The notes under the pieces are model-generated. The model was not told the origin of the DNA and did no database searches. It saw nothing but the letters and a program-made list of their open reading frames with translations. A stretch of 64,000 nucleotides of DNA from GCA-2746795 sp964643965 (GTDB lineage: Bacteria > Chloroflexota > Anaerolineae > Promineifilales > Promineifilaceae). Location: positions 28,252-92,251 of the forward strand of contig CAZXVH010000008.1 in NCBI GenBank assembly GCA_964643965.1, read 5' to 3'. Every line of letters begins with the position of its first letter. Position 1 is the first letter of the stretch. The translations under genes were made by a program, and so were the position numbers. Shown piece by piece: positions 8,478 through 16,879 of this stretch.

Positions 8478-9053
8478 ATGATTGATTTCTCGCCTGTAAA
8501 AAACAAGGAAATGAGCCTGGCTAAGTTTGCCTCTGGCTTTACAAGGGCAGATTTGCGCGATCTCACCAATGAGATGGTAGATCACATGATGGGCTTGATT
8601 GCCGATTGTACGGATGCCGATGTAGTTTTTGTGCCAGTTGACCCCGATGCCAATGATACGTATGCCGCTGATGACGCTGAGGCTGATTTGGCGTGGACGT
8701 TGGGGCATGTAATTGTGCATGTGACGGCCTCGGCGGAAGAAAGTGCGTTTACGGCGGCGGAGTTGGCGCGGGGTGTTGAATTCCACGGCCGTTCTCGTTA
8801 TGAAGTCCCCTGGCAAACCATTACCACCATCCAGCAGTGTCGGGATCGCCTGGAAGAATCGCGCCGGATGCGTTTGGCGACCCTGGATGTGTGGCCGGAT
8901 GAGCCACATCTGGAGGTCACGTATGAACCGTGGCCGGGTGCGTCAGCCCTGAATGCCATAGGCCGCTTTATCGGCGGTTTCTGGCATGATGTGGACCATT
9001 TAGGGCAGATTGCGGAAATTGTGCGCCAGGCGAAGGCGGCGCGTGAACGGTAA
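8478..9053 (+). CDS. DinB-like metal-dependent protein
   Basis: A 191-residue helical protein of the DinB/YfiT superfamily. Candidate metal-binding histidines are spread in the usual way: HMMGLI region, [11 protein letters not shown] near residue 77 and [13 protein letters not shown] near residue 172. Members of this superfamily bind Ni or Zn and include thiol S-transferases; many have no known function. It starts 3 nt after the molbindin stop with only a weak ribosome site, suggesting coupling. No clear link to the metal pathway is visible beyond the operon position. Confidence 0.75.
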   Translation: MIDFSPVKNKEMSLAKFASGFTRADLRDLTNEMVDHMMGLIADCTDADVVFVPVDPDANDTYAADDAEADLAWTLGHVIVHVTASAEESAFTAAELARGVEFHGRSRYEVPWQTITTIQQCRDRLEESRRMRLATLDVWPDEPHLEVTYEPWPGASALNAIGRFIGGFWHDVDHLGQIAEIVRQAKAARER

Positions 9054-9261
9054 TCGGTGGAAAGTGGACAGTTTACAGTGAACAGTGGACGGTGGGGGAG
9101 CTGGTTTGGCCGTTTGCTGGGGATGGTAGGGTGGTGGAGAGTGCTTTTGTAGATTTGGTAAAGTTGAGCGGATTGGGGAAACGGCCGTTTCTCTACTGAG
9201 AAGCAGCCGCACGGTCTAATGTGGCGCGAAAGTTGGGGGTGTTTGTTTAGAGTGGGAAAGG

Positions 9262-9267
9262 TATGAT
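9262..9267 (+). promoter_or_regulatory. -10 box placed for leaderless transcription of the SanA-like gene
   Basis: TATGAT ends 6 nt before the ATG at 9274, so transcription would begin at or within a base or two of the start codon. No strong -35 box is visible. Confidence 0.4.
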
Positions 9268-9273
9268 CCAGCC

Positions 9274-9948
9274 ATGTCTGAAGATCAAGATATTGTCGAA
9301 CCCGTGACAGCGCGGAAAAAACGGAAGGGATGTTTGCTGTTTTTGCTCTTGTTGCTGGGGGTGATGAGTTTGCCCTGGTTGTGGCGAACGGCCGTTAAGC
9401 TCGTCTATGCCCGTCAAATTTACACAGTAGAAACGGCGCCCGCTAAAAAGGTTGCGGTTGTGTTTGGGGCGGCGGTGTATGGTGACCGTTTGAGTGCGGT
9501 GCTGAAGGATAGGGTGGAAACGGCCGTTGCCCTCTATGAAGCCGGTCTCGTGGACAAAATCATCATGAGCGGCGACAATCAAACCCTGCAATACGACGAA
9601 CCCAGCGCCATGGTGGCCTATGCTGTAGAACAAGGGATGCCGTCAGAAGCCGTCCAACCAGATTACGGCGGCCGTCGTACTTATGATACCTGCTACCGCG
9701 CCCGGCACATCTTCCAGGCGGAAGCAGTCATCCTGGTGACCCAGAAATTCCACCTACCCCGCGCTTTATTTACCTGCCAGATGTTGGGGCTAGACAGTAT
9801 CGGCGTGGCCGCAGATAAACAGCCGTATCGCGGCGCACGCTGGTATGAACTGCGGGAAACCGCGGCGACATTGATCGCTTTGCGTGATGTGCTGCTGCAA
9901 ACGCCGCCACCCGTCTTGGGAGAACCGATCCCCCTGAACTTGAATTGA
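9274..9948 (+). CDS. SanA/YdcF-like DUF218 membrane protein
   Basis: A 224-residue protein with a cytoplasmic basic stretch (RKKRKG), one transmembrane helix (about 19-37) and a DUF218 domain facing outward. Family motifs include [13 protein letters not shown], the MSGDN turn, [24 protein letters not shown] and [12 protein letters not shown]. SanA in enteric bacteria affects envelope permeability (vancomycin exclusion at high temperature), but the biochemical activity is unknown. A TATGAT box six nt before the start suggests a leaderless message, although AAAGG (9258-9262) could also be a weak ribosome site. Confidence 0.88.
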   Translation: MSEDQDIVEPVTARKKRKGCLLFLLLLLGVMSLPWLWRTAVKLVYARQIYTVETAPAKKVAVVFGAAVYGDRLSAVLKDRVETAVALYEAGLVDKIIMSGDNQTLQYDEPSAMVAYAVEQGMPSEAVQPDYGGRRTYDTCYRARHIFQAEAVILVTQKFHLPRALFTCQMLGLDSIGVAADKQPYRGARWYELRETAATLIALRDVLLQTPPPVLGEPIPLNLN

Positions 9949-9954
9949 CAGCCT

Positions 9955-10013
9955 GGGAGCGCGGACAGCCTGTCCGCTCTTTGCGAACTTGCGGACAGGC
10001 TGTCCGCGCTCCC
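9955..10013. repeat. GC-rich inverted repeat, family B copy 1
   Basis: Perfect 23-bp arms (9955-9977 and 9991-10013) around a 13-nt loop. Each arm itself contains the near-palindrome GCGGACAGSCTGTCCGC. It sits between the SanA-like gene and the methyltransferase, both on the plus strand. A shorter relative with the same GCGGACA...TGTCCGC core lies at 15836-15877. No T-run follows, so it is a dispersed element more than a classical terminator. Confidence 0.85.
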
Positions 10014-10044
10014 AATAGCTGCAAAAGGAAAAGCATAAACCCCC

Positions 10045-10764
10045 ATGGCAAAACGAAAACACAAACGTGAGTCCGCTGAACTGTACGCCCAAGTTTTACA
10101 ACTAGCGGCCGACTCCCTGTCAGCAGGGCGCGAAGATTTCCGCAATGACCAGGGGCAGCGCTTTCTCGATGAGATGCGGCTGGAAATGGAGATAGTAGCC
10201 AGCCCCACATCCTCCCCTCCCCCAGAATTGCCCATGATGAAAAAATTCCGCTTTCAGCTATTGCATCGCTGGCTGCTGGCAAACATGGCTCCCTGCCGCA
10301 TGGTCGATGTGGGTGGCGGCAAAGGGTTGTTGTCTTATCTTCTTCAGGAAAGCGATTGGCAAACGGCCGTTATCGACCCTGTTAACCAGGCGCTGCCCAC
10401 CAAATACAAAGATCTGAATAGTAATAAACAGACAACTATCTCGCCCCAAGAAAAAGTGACACGGTTCAATGATGAATTTCAGCCCCATTTTGCCCAGGAT
10501 GTTGACCTGTTAGTGGCGATGCACGCCCACGGCTGCAATATCCAAATGATTGATGCCGCCTTGCACTATGGTTGTGACTTAATCCTCTTGCCTTGTTGCG
10601 TCATTCATGAACCCATCTTACCGCCAGCCGGGGTGCCGTGGATTGAATGGTTGGTGTCTTACATTATTGAGAAAGGCTTTCTGGTGGCGCCCTTTCGCCT
10701 CAACTTCAAAGGGCAGAACATTGGCATGTATGCCCGGCCACGCTCAGAAGTTCAACTTTTCTAA
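10045..10764 (+). CDS. SAM-dependent methyltransferase-like protein
   Basis: A 239-residue protein with motif I VDVGGGKGLLSYLL (about residues 89-102), followed by an acidic turn (AVIDPVNQAL). The later stretch DLLVAMHAHGCN and LILLPCCVIHEP resembles the Methyltransf_32 group (METTL25/RRNAD1-like), where a PCC motif lies after the Rossmann core. The substrate is unknown. AAAAGGAAAAG precedes the start. Its last codons run into hairpin repeat copy 2, so the C-terminus (RSEVQLF) is encoded by the left arm of the repeat and may be altered from the ancestral end. Confidence 0.75.
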   Translation: MAKRKHKRESAELYAQVLQLAADSLSAGREDFRNDQGQRFLDEMRLEMEIVASPTSSPPPELPMMKKFRFQLLHRWLLANMAPCRMVDVGGGKGLLSYLLQESDWQTAVIDPVNQALPTKYKDLNSNKQTTISPQEKVTRFNDEFQPHFAQDVDLLVAMHAHGCNIQMIDAALHYGCDLILLPCCVIHEPILPPAGVPWIEWLVSYIIEKGFLVAPFRLNFKGQNIGMYARPRSEVQLF

Positions 10765-10779
10765 AAACGTTGAACTTCT
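10746..10779. repeat. Hairpin repeat family A, copy 2
   Basis: AGAAGTTCAAC and GTTGAACTTCT arms around an A/T-rich centre. The left arm overlaps the last codons and stop of the methyltransferase gene, and the element separates it from the convergent vapBC pair. Confidence 0.75.
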
Positions 10780-10829
10780 TGGTTCATATTAGCATCTCCC
10801 CTCTTTACGCTTCGTTTTTTCGTCAAGCA

Positions 10830-11231
10830 CTAGACCGACCAATCGACTACATCTAAACCTTGAACACGATTGAACTCTCTGGTGTTATTGGTGACAACAG
10901 TGGCGTTGAGGCTTAAGGCATGAGCGGCAATGAGCATATCCAGGGAACCAATGGGAGTTCCTTTTGTTTCAAGTAATGCTCTCACTTCGCCATATTTGTG
11001 TGCGGCTAATTCATCAAATTCTGCGATGATGAGAGGGAGTAGGAACTGCGCCAGGGCCTGCTGATTTTTCTGAGGGAATTGGCTTTTAGCAATGCCATAT
11101 TGCAATTCGGCAACGGTAATAGTAGAAACACCGATGTCGCCTGCCTTATGTTCTTGAAAACGTTGCCTCAGTTCAGGTGATTTTTCCTTGATGAGAAAAA
11201 TACAAATATTTGTATCCAACAAGAACTTCAC
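10830..11231 (-). CDS. vapC: VapC-type PIN-domain ribonuclease toxin
   Basis: A 133-residue PIN protein with acidic residues Asp6 (FLLDTN), Glu42 (VAELQYG) and Asp98 (SLDMLIAAHA), the metal-binding set of VapC toxins, which cut tRNA or rRNA. It starts with GTG at 11231, overlapping the antitoxin stop by 4 nt (GTGA), the usual coupling of toxin-antitoxin pairs. Later residues TNNTREFNRV and the C-terminal DVVDWSV are typical. All key residues are present, so the toxin is probably active. Confidence 0.92.
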   Translation of the reverse strand: MKFLLDTNICIFLIKEKSPELRQRFQEHKAGDIGVSTITVAELQYGIAKSQFPQKNQQALAQFLLPLIIAEFDELAAHKYGEVRALLETKGTPIGSLDMLIAAHALSLNATVVTNNTREFNRVQGLDVVDWSV

Positions 11232-11461
11232 GGGAATAGCTCTTCGCGGATTTGTTGCTCTGGTTGGTTGCGCTCGGTCATAAAATCGTCAGAGAACTGG
11301 TCAAGACTGTCAAACAAGGTGTCCCAGGGCGCATCGTAGGGAATAAGCACTACACTATTGCCTGACTTTTTGATGAAGACTTTAGTGCCTTCAAACCGAT
11401 ATAATTTTGGCAAACGCACCGCTTGGGAACGGCCGTTCATGAATAGTTTTGCAGTTTCCAT
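11228..11461 (-). CDS. vapB: VapB-type antitoxin
   Basis: A 77-residue antitoxin beginning METAKLFMNGRSQAVRLPK, the standard AbrB/SpoVT-type VapB DNA-binding start, followed by KVFIKKSGNSVVLIP. The acidic C-terminal third (DSLDQFSDDF) would bind the toxin. AGAGGTGAT lies directly upstream of the ATG pair at 11464/11461; the second ATG gives the family-standard N-terminus. The decamer AACGGCCGTT encodes the NGR of its NGRSQ motif in reverse orientation. It should autoregulate the operon together with VapC. Confidence 0.9.
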   Translation of the reverse strand: METAKLFMNGRSQAVRLPKLYRFEGTKVFIKKSGNSVVLIPYDAPWDTLFDSLDQFSDDFMTERNQPEQQIREELFP

Positions 11462-11532
11462 CATCACCTCTCGAAAAAGTATATGCAATAAGTATATACC
11501 AAACGATTGGAAAGTAGCAAGTCCCAAAATAA

Positions 11533-13491
11533 TTATTGTCTGGATTGTACTTCCGCCACGGCTTCCGGATTGACCAGACTAGACGTATCGCCGGGATCTT
11601 CGCCCAGATAAGCGCTGCGGATGATGCGGCGCATCACTTTGGCGTTGCGCGTCTTGGGAATGTCGCTGACGAACCAGATTTCCTTGGGCTGCAACGGCTT
11701 GCCCATTTCGTTGGCAATTTTAGCTTGCAACTCAGCCCGTAATTCATCCGATGGCACAACGCCGGCCGCCAGGACGCAGAAGCAAACGACGCTACTGCCC
11801 TTGACCGCATCCGGTACGCCAATGGCGGCCGCTTCATTCACGGCCGGATGGTTCACCAGCACTGATTCCACCTCCGCCGGACCGAGCCGTTTGCCGGCCA
11901 CCTTGATGGTATCGTCTGAACGGCCGAGGATATACCACATGCCGTCCTCGTCGATAGCGGCAAAATCGCCATGCACCCACACGTTGTCAAAGGTTGACCA
12001 GTAGGTATCGAGATACCGCTGCTCGTCGCGCCAAAAGCCGCGCGTCATGCCAATCCAGGGGGCGCGGATGACCAGTTCACCCACCTGGTTGCGCACCGAG
12101 TTGCCGTCCGGATCGACCACATCGGCGGCCATGCCCGGGCAGGCGGCCGAGAATGAGGCGGGCTTGAGGGGCAAAATGGGATTGCCCATGACGATGCCGC
12201 CGGAGATTTCTGTGCCGCCGCTGTAGTTGATAATCGGCCGTTTGCCCTGGCCGACGACGTTGAACAGCCACAGCCAGGGGTCGGGATTCCACGGTTCGCC
12301 TGTGGAGGCAAAACATTTGATGGCAGACAGGTCATGGGCGTGAACCAGTTCCTCGCCGTAGGGGATGAGGGCGCGGATGAGGGTGGGGGAGATGCCTAGT
12401 TGGGTGATGCGGTGTTTGGCGGCCAACTGCCACACCCTGTCTGGGCTGGGGTAATCGGGAGCGCCGTCGTAGACAACGGCCGTTGCCCCCAATAGCGTGG
12501 CGCCAAAAATTAACCACGGCCCCATCATCCAGCCCATATCGGACATCCAATAAATCACATCACCTGAATGCACATCCGTGCCAAAAGCCATATCCTGCGC
12601 CGCTTTGACGGGGAAGCCGCAATGCGTATGCACCGCGCCCTTCGGTTTGCCCGTCGTGCCGCTGGTATAAATGAGCATGAGGGTGTCTTCAGCGGCCGTC
12701 GGTTCTGGCTCCGCCTGGTCAGATTGCTGGGGGATGAGATCGTGCCACCATTGGTCGCGTCCGGCGGTCATAGCCACTTCATTGCCTGCCCGGCGCAGTA
12801 CAATGACGTGTTCGATGGTCGGTACTTGGGCGATGGCTTCATCGGCCGTCGGTTTGAGTAGTACGATTTTACCGCGCCGGAAAAAGCCATCGGCCGTGAA
12901 CAGCGCTTTGGCATCGGCATCCGCCAGACGGGTTTGGATGGCGCCTGCGCCGTAGCCAGAGAACAGCGGCAAAATCACGCCGCCGATTTTGGCAATCGCC
13001 AGCAGCGCCACACAAATTTCCAGCGTCATGGGCATATGCAGGCCAATGCCATCTCCTTTGCCCAGCCCCAGACTGCGTAAGGCGTTGGCGCAGCGGTTGA
13101 CTGCGGCTTCCAGTTCGCCATAGGTGAGTGCCCGGCTGGTTGCTTCTTCCCCTTCCCAAATGAGGGCGATGTTGTGGCGGGTGGCGGGATTGGCGGCCCA
13201 TTTATCGACGCAGTTGGTGACGATATTGAGCTGTCCATCGACGCACCAGGCGGGGCGTTGGATGCCGTTGCTCACATCAACCACTTGGGTGTAGGGCTGC
13301 TGGAATTGGATGTCGAGGAATTTGAGAATGGCGTCGGTGAACCAGGCGACGTCGCTGGTGGAACGGGTCATCAGTTCATCGTAAGTGGCGAGGTTGTGCT
13401 GGTTCATGAAATGGGTGAGGTTGCTGTGGGTGATGTGGGCGGGGGTGGGCTGCCAAACGATGTCGCCGCCGAAGGTGAATTTGTGAGTCAT
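11533..13491 (-). CDS. AMP-forming acetyl/acyl-CoA synthetase
   Basis: A 652-residue ANL-superfamily ligase that activates a short-chain acid through an acyl-adenylate to the CoA thioester. Motifs in order: P-loop YTSGTTGKPKGAVHTH (about 278-293), STGEPWNPDPW, NYSGGTEISGG, HGDFAAID, GRSDDTIKVAGKR and the C-terminal catalytic-lysine region PKTRNAKVMRR. Length and layout are those of acetyl/propionyl-CoA synthetases. GGAGACCCCC precedes the ATG. The substrate (acetate, propionate or a longer acid) cannot be fixed. It lies near acyl-CoA dehydrogenase and MaoC genes that would use its product. Confidence 0.92.
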   Translation of the reverse strand: MTHKFTFGGDIVWQPTPAHITHSNLTHFMNQHNLATYDELMTRSTSDVAWFTDAILKFLDIQFQQPYTQVVDVSNGIQRPAWCVDGQLNIVTNCVDKWAANPATRHNIALIWEGEEATSRALTYGELEAAVNRCANALRSLGLGKGDGIGLHMPMTLEICVALLAIAKIGGVILPLFSGYGAGAIQTRLADADAKALFTADGFFRRGKIVLLKPTADEAIAQVPTIEHVIVLRRAGNEVAMTAGRDQWWHDLIPQQSDQAEPEPTAAEDTLMLIYTSGTTGKPKGAVHTHCGFPVKAAQDMAFGTDVHSGDVIYWMSDMGWMMGPWLIFGATLLGATAVVYDGAPDYPSPDRVWQLAAKHRITQLGISPTLIRALIPYGEELVHAHDLSAIKCFASTGEPWNPDPWLWLFNVVGQGKRPIINYSGGTEISGGIVMGNPILPLKPASFSAACPGMAADVVDPDGNSVRNQVGELVIRAPWIGMTRGFWRDEQRYLDTYWSTFDNVWVHGDFAAIDEDGMWYILGRSDDTIKVAGKRLGPAEVESVLVNHPAVNEAAAIGVPDAVKGSSVVCFCVLAAGVVPSDELRAELQAKIANEMGKPLQPKEIWFVSDIPKTRNAKVMRRIIRSAYLGEDPGDTSSLVNPEAVAEVQSRQ

Positions 13492-13507
13492 GGGGGTCTC
13501 CGTTTTT

Positions 13508-13533
13508 AGTGAACAGTAAACAGTGGACAGTGG
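13508..13533. repeat. Intergenic simple repeat of AGTGRAC type
   Basis: AGTGAACAGTAAACAGTGGACAGT-like words upstream of the acyl-CoA synthetase start, the same word family as at 4402-4450. Confidence 0.6.
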
Positions 13534-13629
13534 CGTTAGTGTCCACTATCAGTATAGCGTGATTTGGCAAACCGCGTTACGGTTCCAGAAACGGCCGTTT
13601 CCTGTTGATTTATAGCGTGGGAAATGGCG

Positions 13630-13671
13630 TCAAAGAAGCGTTGCCGACCAATTCAATACATCAGCGGCTAA
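13630..13671 (-). pseudogene. Possible C-terminal remnant of a PIN-domain toxin
   Basis: Directly after the antitoxin-like gene, in a different frame, the minus strand encodes LADVLNWSATLL and a stop. The DVLNWS string is like the usual end of VapC proteins; the intact toxin at 10830 ends DVVDWSV. The rest of a toxin gene is missing. This may be the scar of an internal deletion, but the match is only about ten residues. Confidence 0.35.
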
Positions 13672-13895
13672 TAAACTTCGTCTAACTCAGCCATCAAATC
13701 TGAGAGGGAGCCACGATTAATATTGCCAAGCTGATAATCTGCACGTGCTTCTTTGATGTCTAAAGCTAATTCATCTCGTCGTTTCTGTGCCAATCGTCGT
13801 TGTATGATTTCTATTAATAAAGATTGATCGTTTAGCGACCAAGTTTCAACCACTTCTAGAACATCTTGAAATTGATAAGCTTCTATAGCATTCAT
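13668..13895 (-). CDS. Small antitoxin-like protein
   Basis: A 75-residue charged helical protein beginning MNAIEAYQFQDVLEVVETW and ending SLSDLMAELDEVY. It resembles small proteins that precede PIN or RelE toxins in cyanobacteria and Chloroflexota (a DELALDIKEARADY-like middle), but no family can be named. The ATG at 13895 is preferred over an upstream start at 13961 because the extra 22 residues are not protein-like; no clear Shine-Dalgarno is seen. Only a short toxin-like remnant follows, so it may be an orphan antitoxin. Confidence 0.55.
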   Translation of the reverse strand: MNAIEAYQFQDVLEVVETWSLNDQSLLIEIIQRRLAQKRRDELALDIKEARADYQLGNINRGSLSDLMAELDEVY

Positions 13896-14211
13896 TTTGT
13901 TCTGCTTTTTACACACGGAATGATTTCTAATAGTAAAGCTATTGTAAATGATTTGTGTCAATGAATAAACTGTTGAAAAGGTTCGTGTTTCTTCTTTTAG
14001 AAGATAAATGAATTCATTAATTTACGCGAATTATTTGACCTTGCCATTTACAGAGCAGGGAAACGGCCGTTCACAACTTTTTACGACGATTCTGCGTATG
14101 ATAAGGTGTGGGAATGCTAAAACACAGATTTTCACAGATGAGTGCAATAAGCTGTTTCCCCAAATTGTTTTTCGTTGCTGTCGATAGTATCTGAAATTTA
14201 GGAGGTTACTT

Positions 14212-15060
14212 GTGTTTCAAAAGTTTTCAAATAGCTGGAAGTTGGTAAAAGCCAGTTGGCGCGTATTGCAGGCTGATAAAGAATTGATGATCTTTCCGCT
14301 GGTGGCGTTTTTTGCTTCATTTCTAATCCTAATCACATTTGCCGTGCCTACTGTGCTGGCCGGCGTCTTGGATTCGTTTATGACCGGCGGGAAGTTGAGC
14401 ATTTTCAGCTACGTCGTGGCTTTTTTGTTTTATGCCGCCATGTATTTTGTGACGATATTTTCTAACACAGCGCTGGTTGGCGCCGCGCTGATTCGGCTGG
14501 AAGGGGGCGATCCCACTGTACAAGATGGCTTTCGCATCGCCTGGAGCAAGATAAGTACCATTTTCGGTTATACGCTTATTGCGGCCACGGTTGGCGTCGT
14601 CTTGCGCATCATCTCGGAACGTTCGGGAACCCTGGGGCGGCTTGTGGTGTCCCTGGTAGGCTTTGTCTGGAGCATTACCACGTTTTTGGTAGTGCCAGTG
14701 TTGGTGGCGGAAGATGTTGGTCCCATCGACGCCGTCAAGCGAAGTGGCTCGCTGCTGCGCCAAACCTGGGGTGAGCAGATCGCCGGGAATCTGAGCGTCG
14801 GGCTCATTTTTGGCCTGATTTTTTTCTTGGCGCTTTTAGTGGGCATACCGCTGATCGTGGCTGCGGCTTTTTCTGGCAGTGTGGCTCTGATTGTAACGGC
14901 CGTTGCCCTGGTCATTCTGTCGTTAATGGGCATTTCCTTGATTAGCAGCACCCTGAGCGGCATTTACACGGCGGCCGTTTACCGTTTTGCCACCACTGGC
15001 GACACGGATGGTTATTTTGAAACCGATATGATAAAAGATGCTTTCAAACTGAAGCAATAA
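14212..15060 (+). CDS. DUF6159-type integral membrane protein
   Basis: A 282-residue membrane protein starting with GTG (GTG TTT CAA AAG), with GGAGG (14201-14205) 6 nt upstream. The N-terminal SWKLVKASWRVLQADKELMI is the typical opening of DUF6159 proteins. About six hydrophobic segments follow (roughly 27-50, 62-85, 115-135, 145-165, 195-220, 225-250). Function is unknown. A possible -10 (TATGAT, 14097-14102) lies upstream. It converges on the acidic hypothetical gene, with hairpin repeat copy 3 between them. Confidence 0.8.
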   Translation: MFQKFSNSWKLVKASWRVLQADKELMIFPLVAFFASFLILITFAVPTVLAGVLDSFMTGGKLSIFSYVVAFLFYAAMYFVTIFSNTALVGAALIRLEGGDPTVQDGFRIAWSKISTIFGYTLIAATVGVVLRIISERSGTLGRLVVSLVGFVWSITTFLVVPVLVAEDVGPIDAVKRSGSLLRQTWGEQIAGNLSVGLIFGLIFFLALLVGIPLIVAAAFSGSVALIVTAVALVILSLMGISLISSTLSGIYTAAVYRFATTGDTDGYFETDMIKDAFKLKQ

Positions 15061-15116
15061 TTGGAAGCGTTAAACAAATTAACGAAATTGGTCCAATCTA
15101 AAAAACGAGCGTATAC

Positions 15117-15149
15117 AGAAGTTCAACTTTTCTGAAAAGTTGAACTTCT
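15117..15149. repeat. Hairpin repeat family A, copy 3
   Basis: Perfect 16-bp arms AGAAGTTCAACTTTTC and GAAAAGTTGAACTTCT around one T, between two convergent genes. In this place it could act as a bidirectional terminator, since the arms end in short T/A stretches. Confidence 0.8.
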
Positions 15150-15159
15150 TGTTTCCTCG

Positions 15160-15810
15160 TTATTCATCCTCATCCCATTCTTCATCATCCTCATCCCACT
15201 CCTCATCACCCAAAAAGCCAGGGTCGCCAAGGGCGACAATAAAATCATAATTTCCTTCGCCTACTTTGCGGTTGAGGATACGAATAATGCGATCTACATC
15301 GTCATAGGGGCCGGAGAAATAGAACGGTTTACCATCTTTACCACCCACCGGCACCTCTAAATCTGCGTAGTTTTCTGGGTTTGTTTTGCCCATGACAAGA
15401 TAGGCTAATTTGATGTCTTTGTCTGGTTTGAAACCGAGACTGTGGGCATAGTCGAGGGTAGCTTCGATGATCCTGGCTGCCATGTCTACCTCGCAGTTCA
15501 TCATTTCTTGAGCATTGAACATGCGGTTTCGTATTTCATGTCTGTATTCGCGCGGAGAGGAAAAGATGCGACCATAGGCGCTTTTGACGCCCAGGCAACC
15601 TTGATCTAAAAGGAATACGCCGGCCGCTATTTCTCCTGAGGGCGCTTGCCGGGCGATACAGATTTGGGTGAGTTTAGTGGAGTCTTGCCACTCAGCCGAA
15701 ATGATACATTCGAGTAAAGGCCAATGGCCGGATTGTCTGAGCAGCCCTTTTTCGCTGGGCGCTGTGCTGACCGGTAATCGTTTGCCGGATTTGAATCGTT
15801 TTTTTGCCAT
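15160..15810 (-). CDS. Hypothetical protein with acidic WDED tail
   Basis: A 216-residue cytoplasmic protein of unrecognised family. It begins MAKKRFKSGKRLPVS, has a central region with QICIARQAPSGEIAAGVFLL and a conserved-looking YAHSLGFKPDKDIKLAYLVMG, and ends in an extremely acidic tail with two EEWDED units. The start at 15810 is set by GGAGG 7 nt upstream; the longer open frame upstream runs into the GC-rich repeat at 15836 and is not used. No catalytic motif is apparent. The tail could bind cations or a basic partner. Confidence 0.7.
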   Translation of the reverse strand: MAKKRFKSGKRLPVSTAPSEKGLLRQSGHWPLLECIISAEWQDSTKLTQICIARQAPSGEIAAGVFLLDQGCLGVKSAYGRIFSSPREYRHEIRNRMFNAQEMMNCEVDMAARIIEATLDYAHSLGFKPDKDIKLAYLVMGKTNPENYADLEVPVGGKDGKPFYFSGPYDDVDRIIRILNRKVGEGNYDFIVALGDPGFLGDEEWDEDDEEWDEDE

Positions 15811-15835
15811 GAGTTTGCCTCCATTGTAATTGGGT

Positions 15836-15877
15836 GCGCGGACAGCTTGCCCCAACGGGCGGACAAGCTGTCCGCGC
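15836..15877. repeat. GC-rich inverted repeat, family B copy 2
   Basis: Perfect 14-bp arms GCGCGGACAGCTTG and CAAGCTGTCCGCGC with a 14-nt loop. Shares the GCGGACA...TGTCCGC core and the CGCGCTCCC flank with the element at 9955-10013. Confidence 0.75.
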
Positions 15878-15898
15878 TCCCAGGCGTTGTATATTTTC

Positions 15899-16783
15899 CT
15901 ATTTCGATAATGGATACAAGTCAATAGCCGCGTTGCTCAGGACGATTTCATCTCGCTCGGCGACTTTGGTTTGGAAGATGATGCGGGTTTCAGATGCTTG
16001 CCACATCTCGGTGATGAGCGTTTCACCGGGGAAGACGTGTTTGCTGAAGCGGGCTTGCATGGATTTGAAACGGCGGACGTCATTGTGGGCAAATTGCTTG
16101 AGGACGGCGCGGGCGGCGAAGCCATAGGTGCAAAGGCCATGCAGGATGGGGCGGTCGAAGCCGCCGAAAGCGGCCATTTGCGGATCGGCGTGCAGGGGAT
16201 TGCGGTCGCCGGAGGAGTTGAGGCGGTAGAGCAGCGCCTGGTTGGGCTGCGTCTGCTGTTGGAAGGTGGCATCGGGTTCCCGCTCGGGGGGCAGGTTGAT
16301 TTTGCCGGAAGGTCCCCGGTCGCCGCCAAAGCCGCCCATGCCGCGCACGAAGAAGCTGCTGCGGTTGAGTGCGATCTCTGCGCCATCTTCGTCGCGGGTG
16401 CTGGTTTCCATGATGAGGACGGCGCCGGAACCTTTGTCATAGACGTGGCTGAGGTGAGCGTGGTTGGTGAAAATGGCGGCGGTGGGTAACGGCCGTTTCA
16501 ACGCCATATATTGCTCCCCATGCACAATCATCATGGGGTTGACGCTGAAGCCCGGCATCTCAAAAAGCTGGGGCAGCAGCACAAACGGGAAAGTGACGGC
16601 CATTGTCGGAAATACTTTATGCCCTTTGCCACTTAATTCATAAACAAAAGGCAAATCTGCGGCATCTGTGGGATCCGTAGCCGCGCCGATGGAAAGGGCG
16701 TAGAGGCTGATATCGCGTTCAGTATAATGGCTTTCGGTGGGGGTAAATGAGTGGTTGAGGATTTTACTGACATCTATAGACAT
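15899..16783 (-). CDS. MaoC-like enoyl-CoA hydratase (double hot-dog)
   Basis: A 294-residue protein with the layout of (R)-specific hydratase 2, as in peroxisomal MFE-2: a degenerate N-terminal hot-dog and a C-terminal hot-dog with the catalytic motif. The motif YRLNSSGDRNPLHADPQMA (about 201-219) contains the Asp/His pair, followed by GFDRPILHGLCTYGFAARAV. It would hydrate trans-2-enoyl-CoA to (R)-3-hydroxyacyl-CoA in fatty-acid or cholesterol-like degradation. It lies in a minus-strand group with a MazG-like gene and an acyl-CoA dehydrogenase, consistent with beta-oxidation. The ribosome site is weak (GAGATAATC). Confidence 0.88.
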   Translation of the reverse strand: MSIDVSKILNHSFTPTESHYTERDISLYALSIGAATDPTDAADLPFVYELSGKGHKVFPTMAVTFPFVLLPQLFEMPGFSVNPMMIVHGEQYMALKRPLPTAAIFTNHAHLSHVYDKGSGAVLIMETSTRDEDGAEIALNRSSFFVRGMGGFGGDRGPSGKINLPPEREPDATFQQQTQPNQALLYRLNSSGDRNPLHADPQMAAFGGFDRPILHGLCTYGFAARAVLKQFAHNDVRRFKSMQARFSKHVFPGETLITEMWQASETRIIFQTKVAERDEIVLSNAAIDLYPLSK

Positions 16784-16803
16784 GATTATCTCTTTGATTT
16801 ATT

Positions 16804-16862
16804 ACGAAGGAACAAAGATGCAAAGGAACAAAGGAAAAATCTTTGTATCTTTGTCCCTTCGT
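16804..16862. repeat. Imperfect inverted repeat between mazG-like and maoC-like genes
   Basis: Arms ACGAAGGAACAAAGATGCAAAG and its near reverse complement form a long imperfect hairpin made of the words ACAAAG and CTTTGT. It could end transcription of the gene entering from the upstream minus-strand side or be one of the word-type intergenic repeats. Confidence 0.55.
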
Positions 16863-16879
16863 ATCTTTGTATTAAGTTT

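Noticed and set aside
15811..15924. N-terminal extension of the acidic hypothetical protein
   Set aside because: It would be encoded by the GC-rich inverted repeat; the ATG at 15810 has a clear GGAGG.
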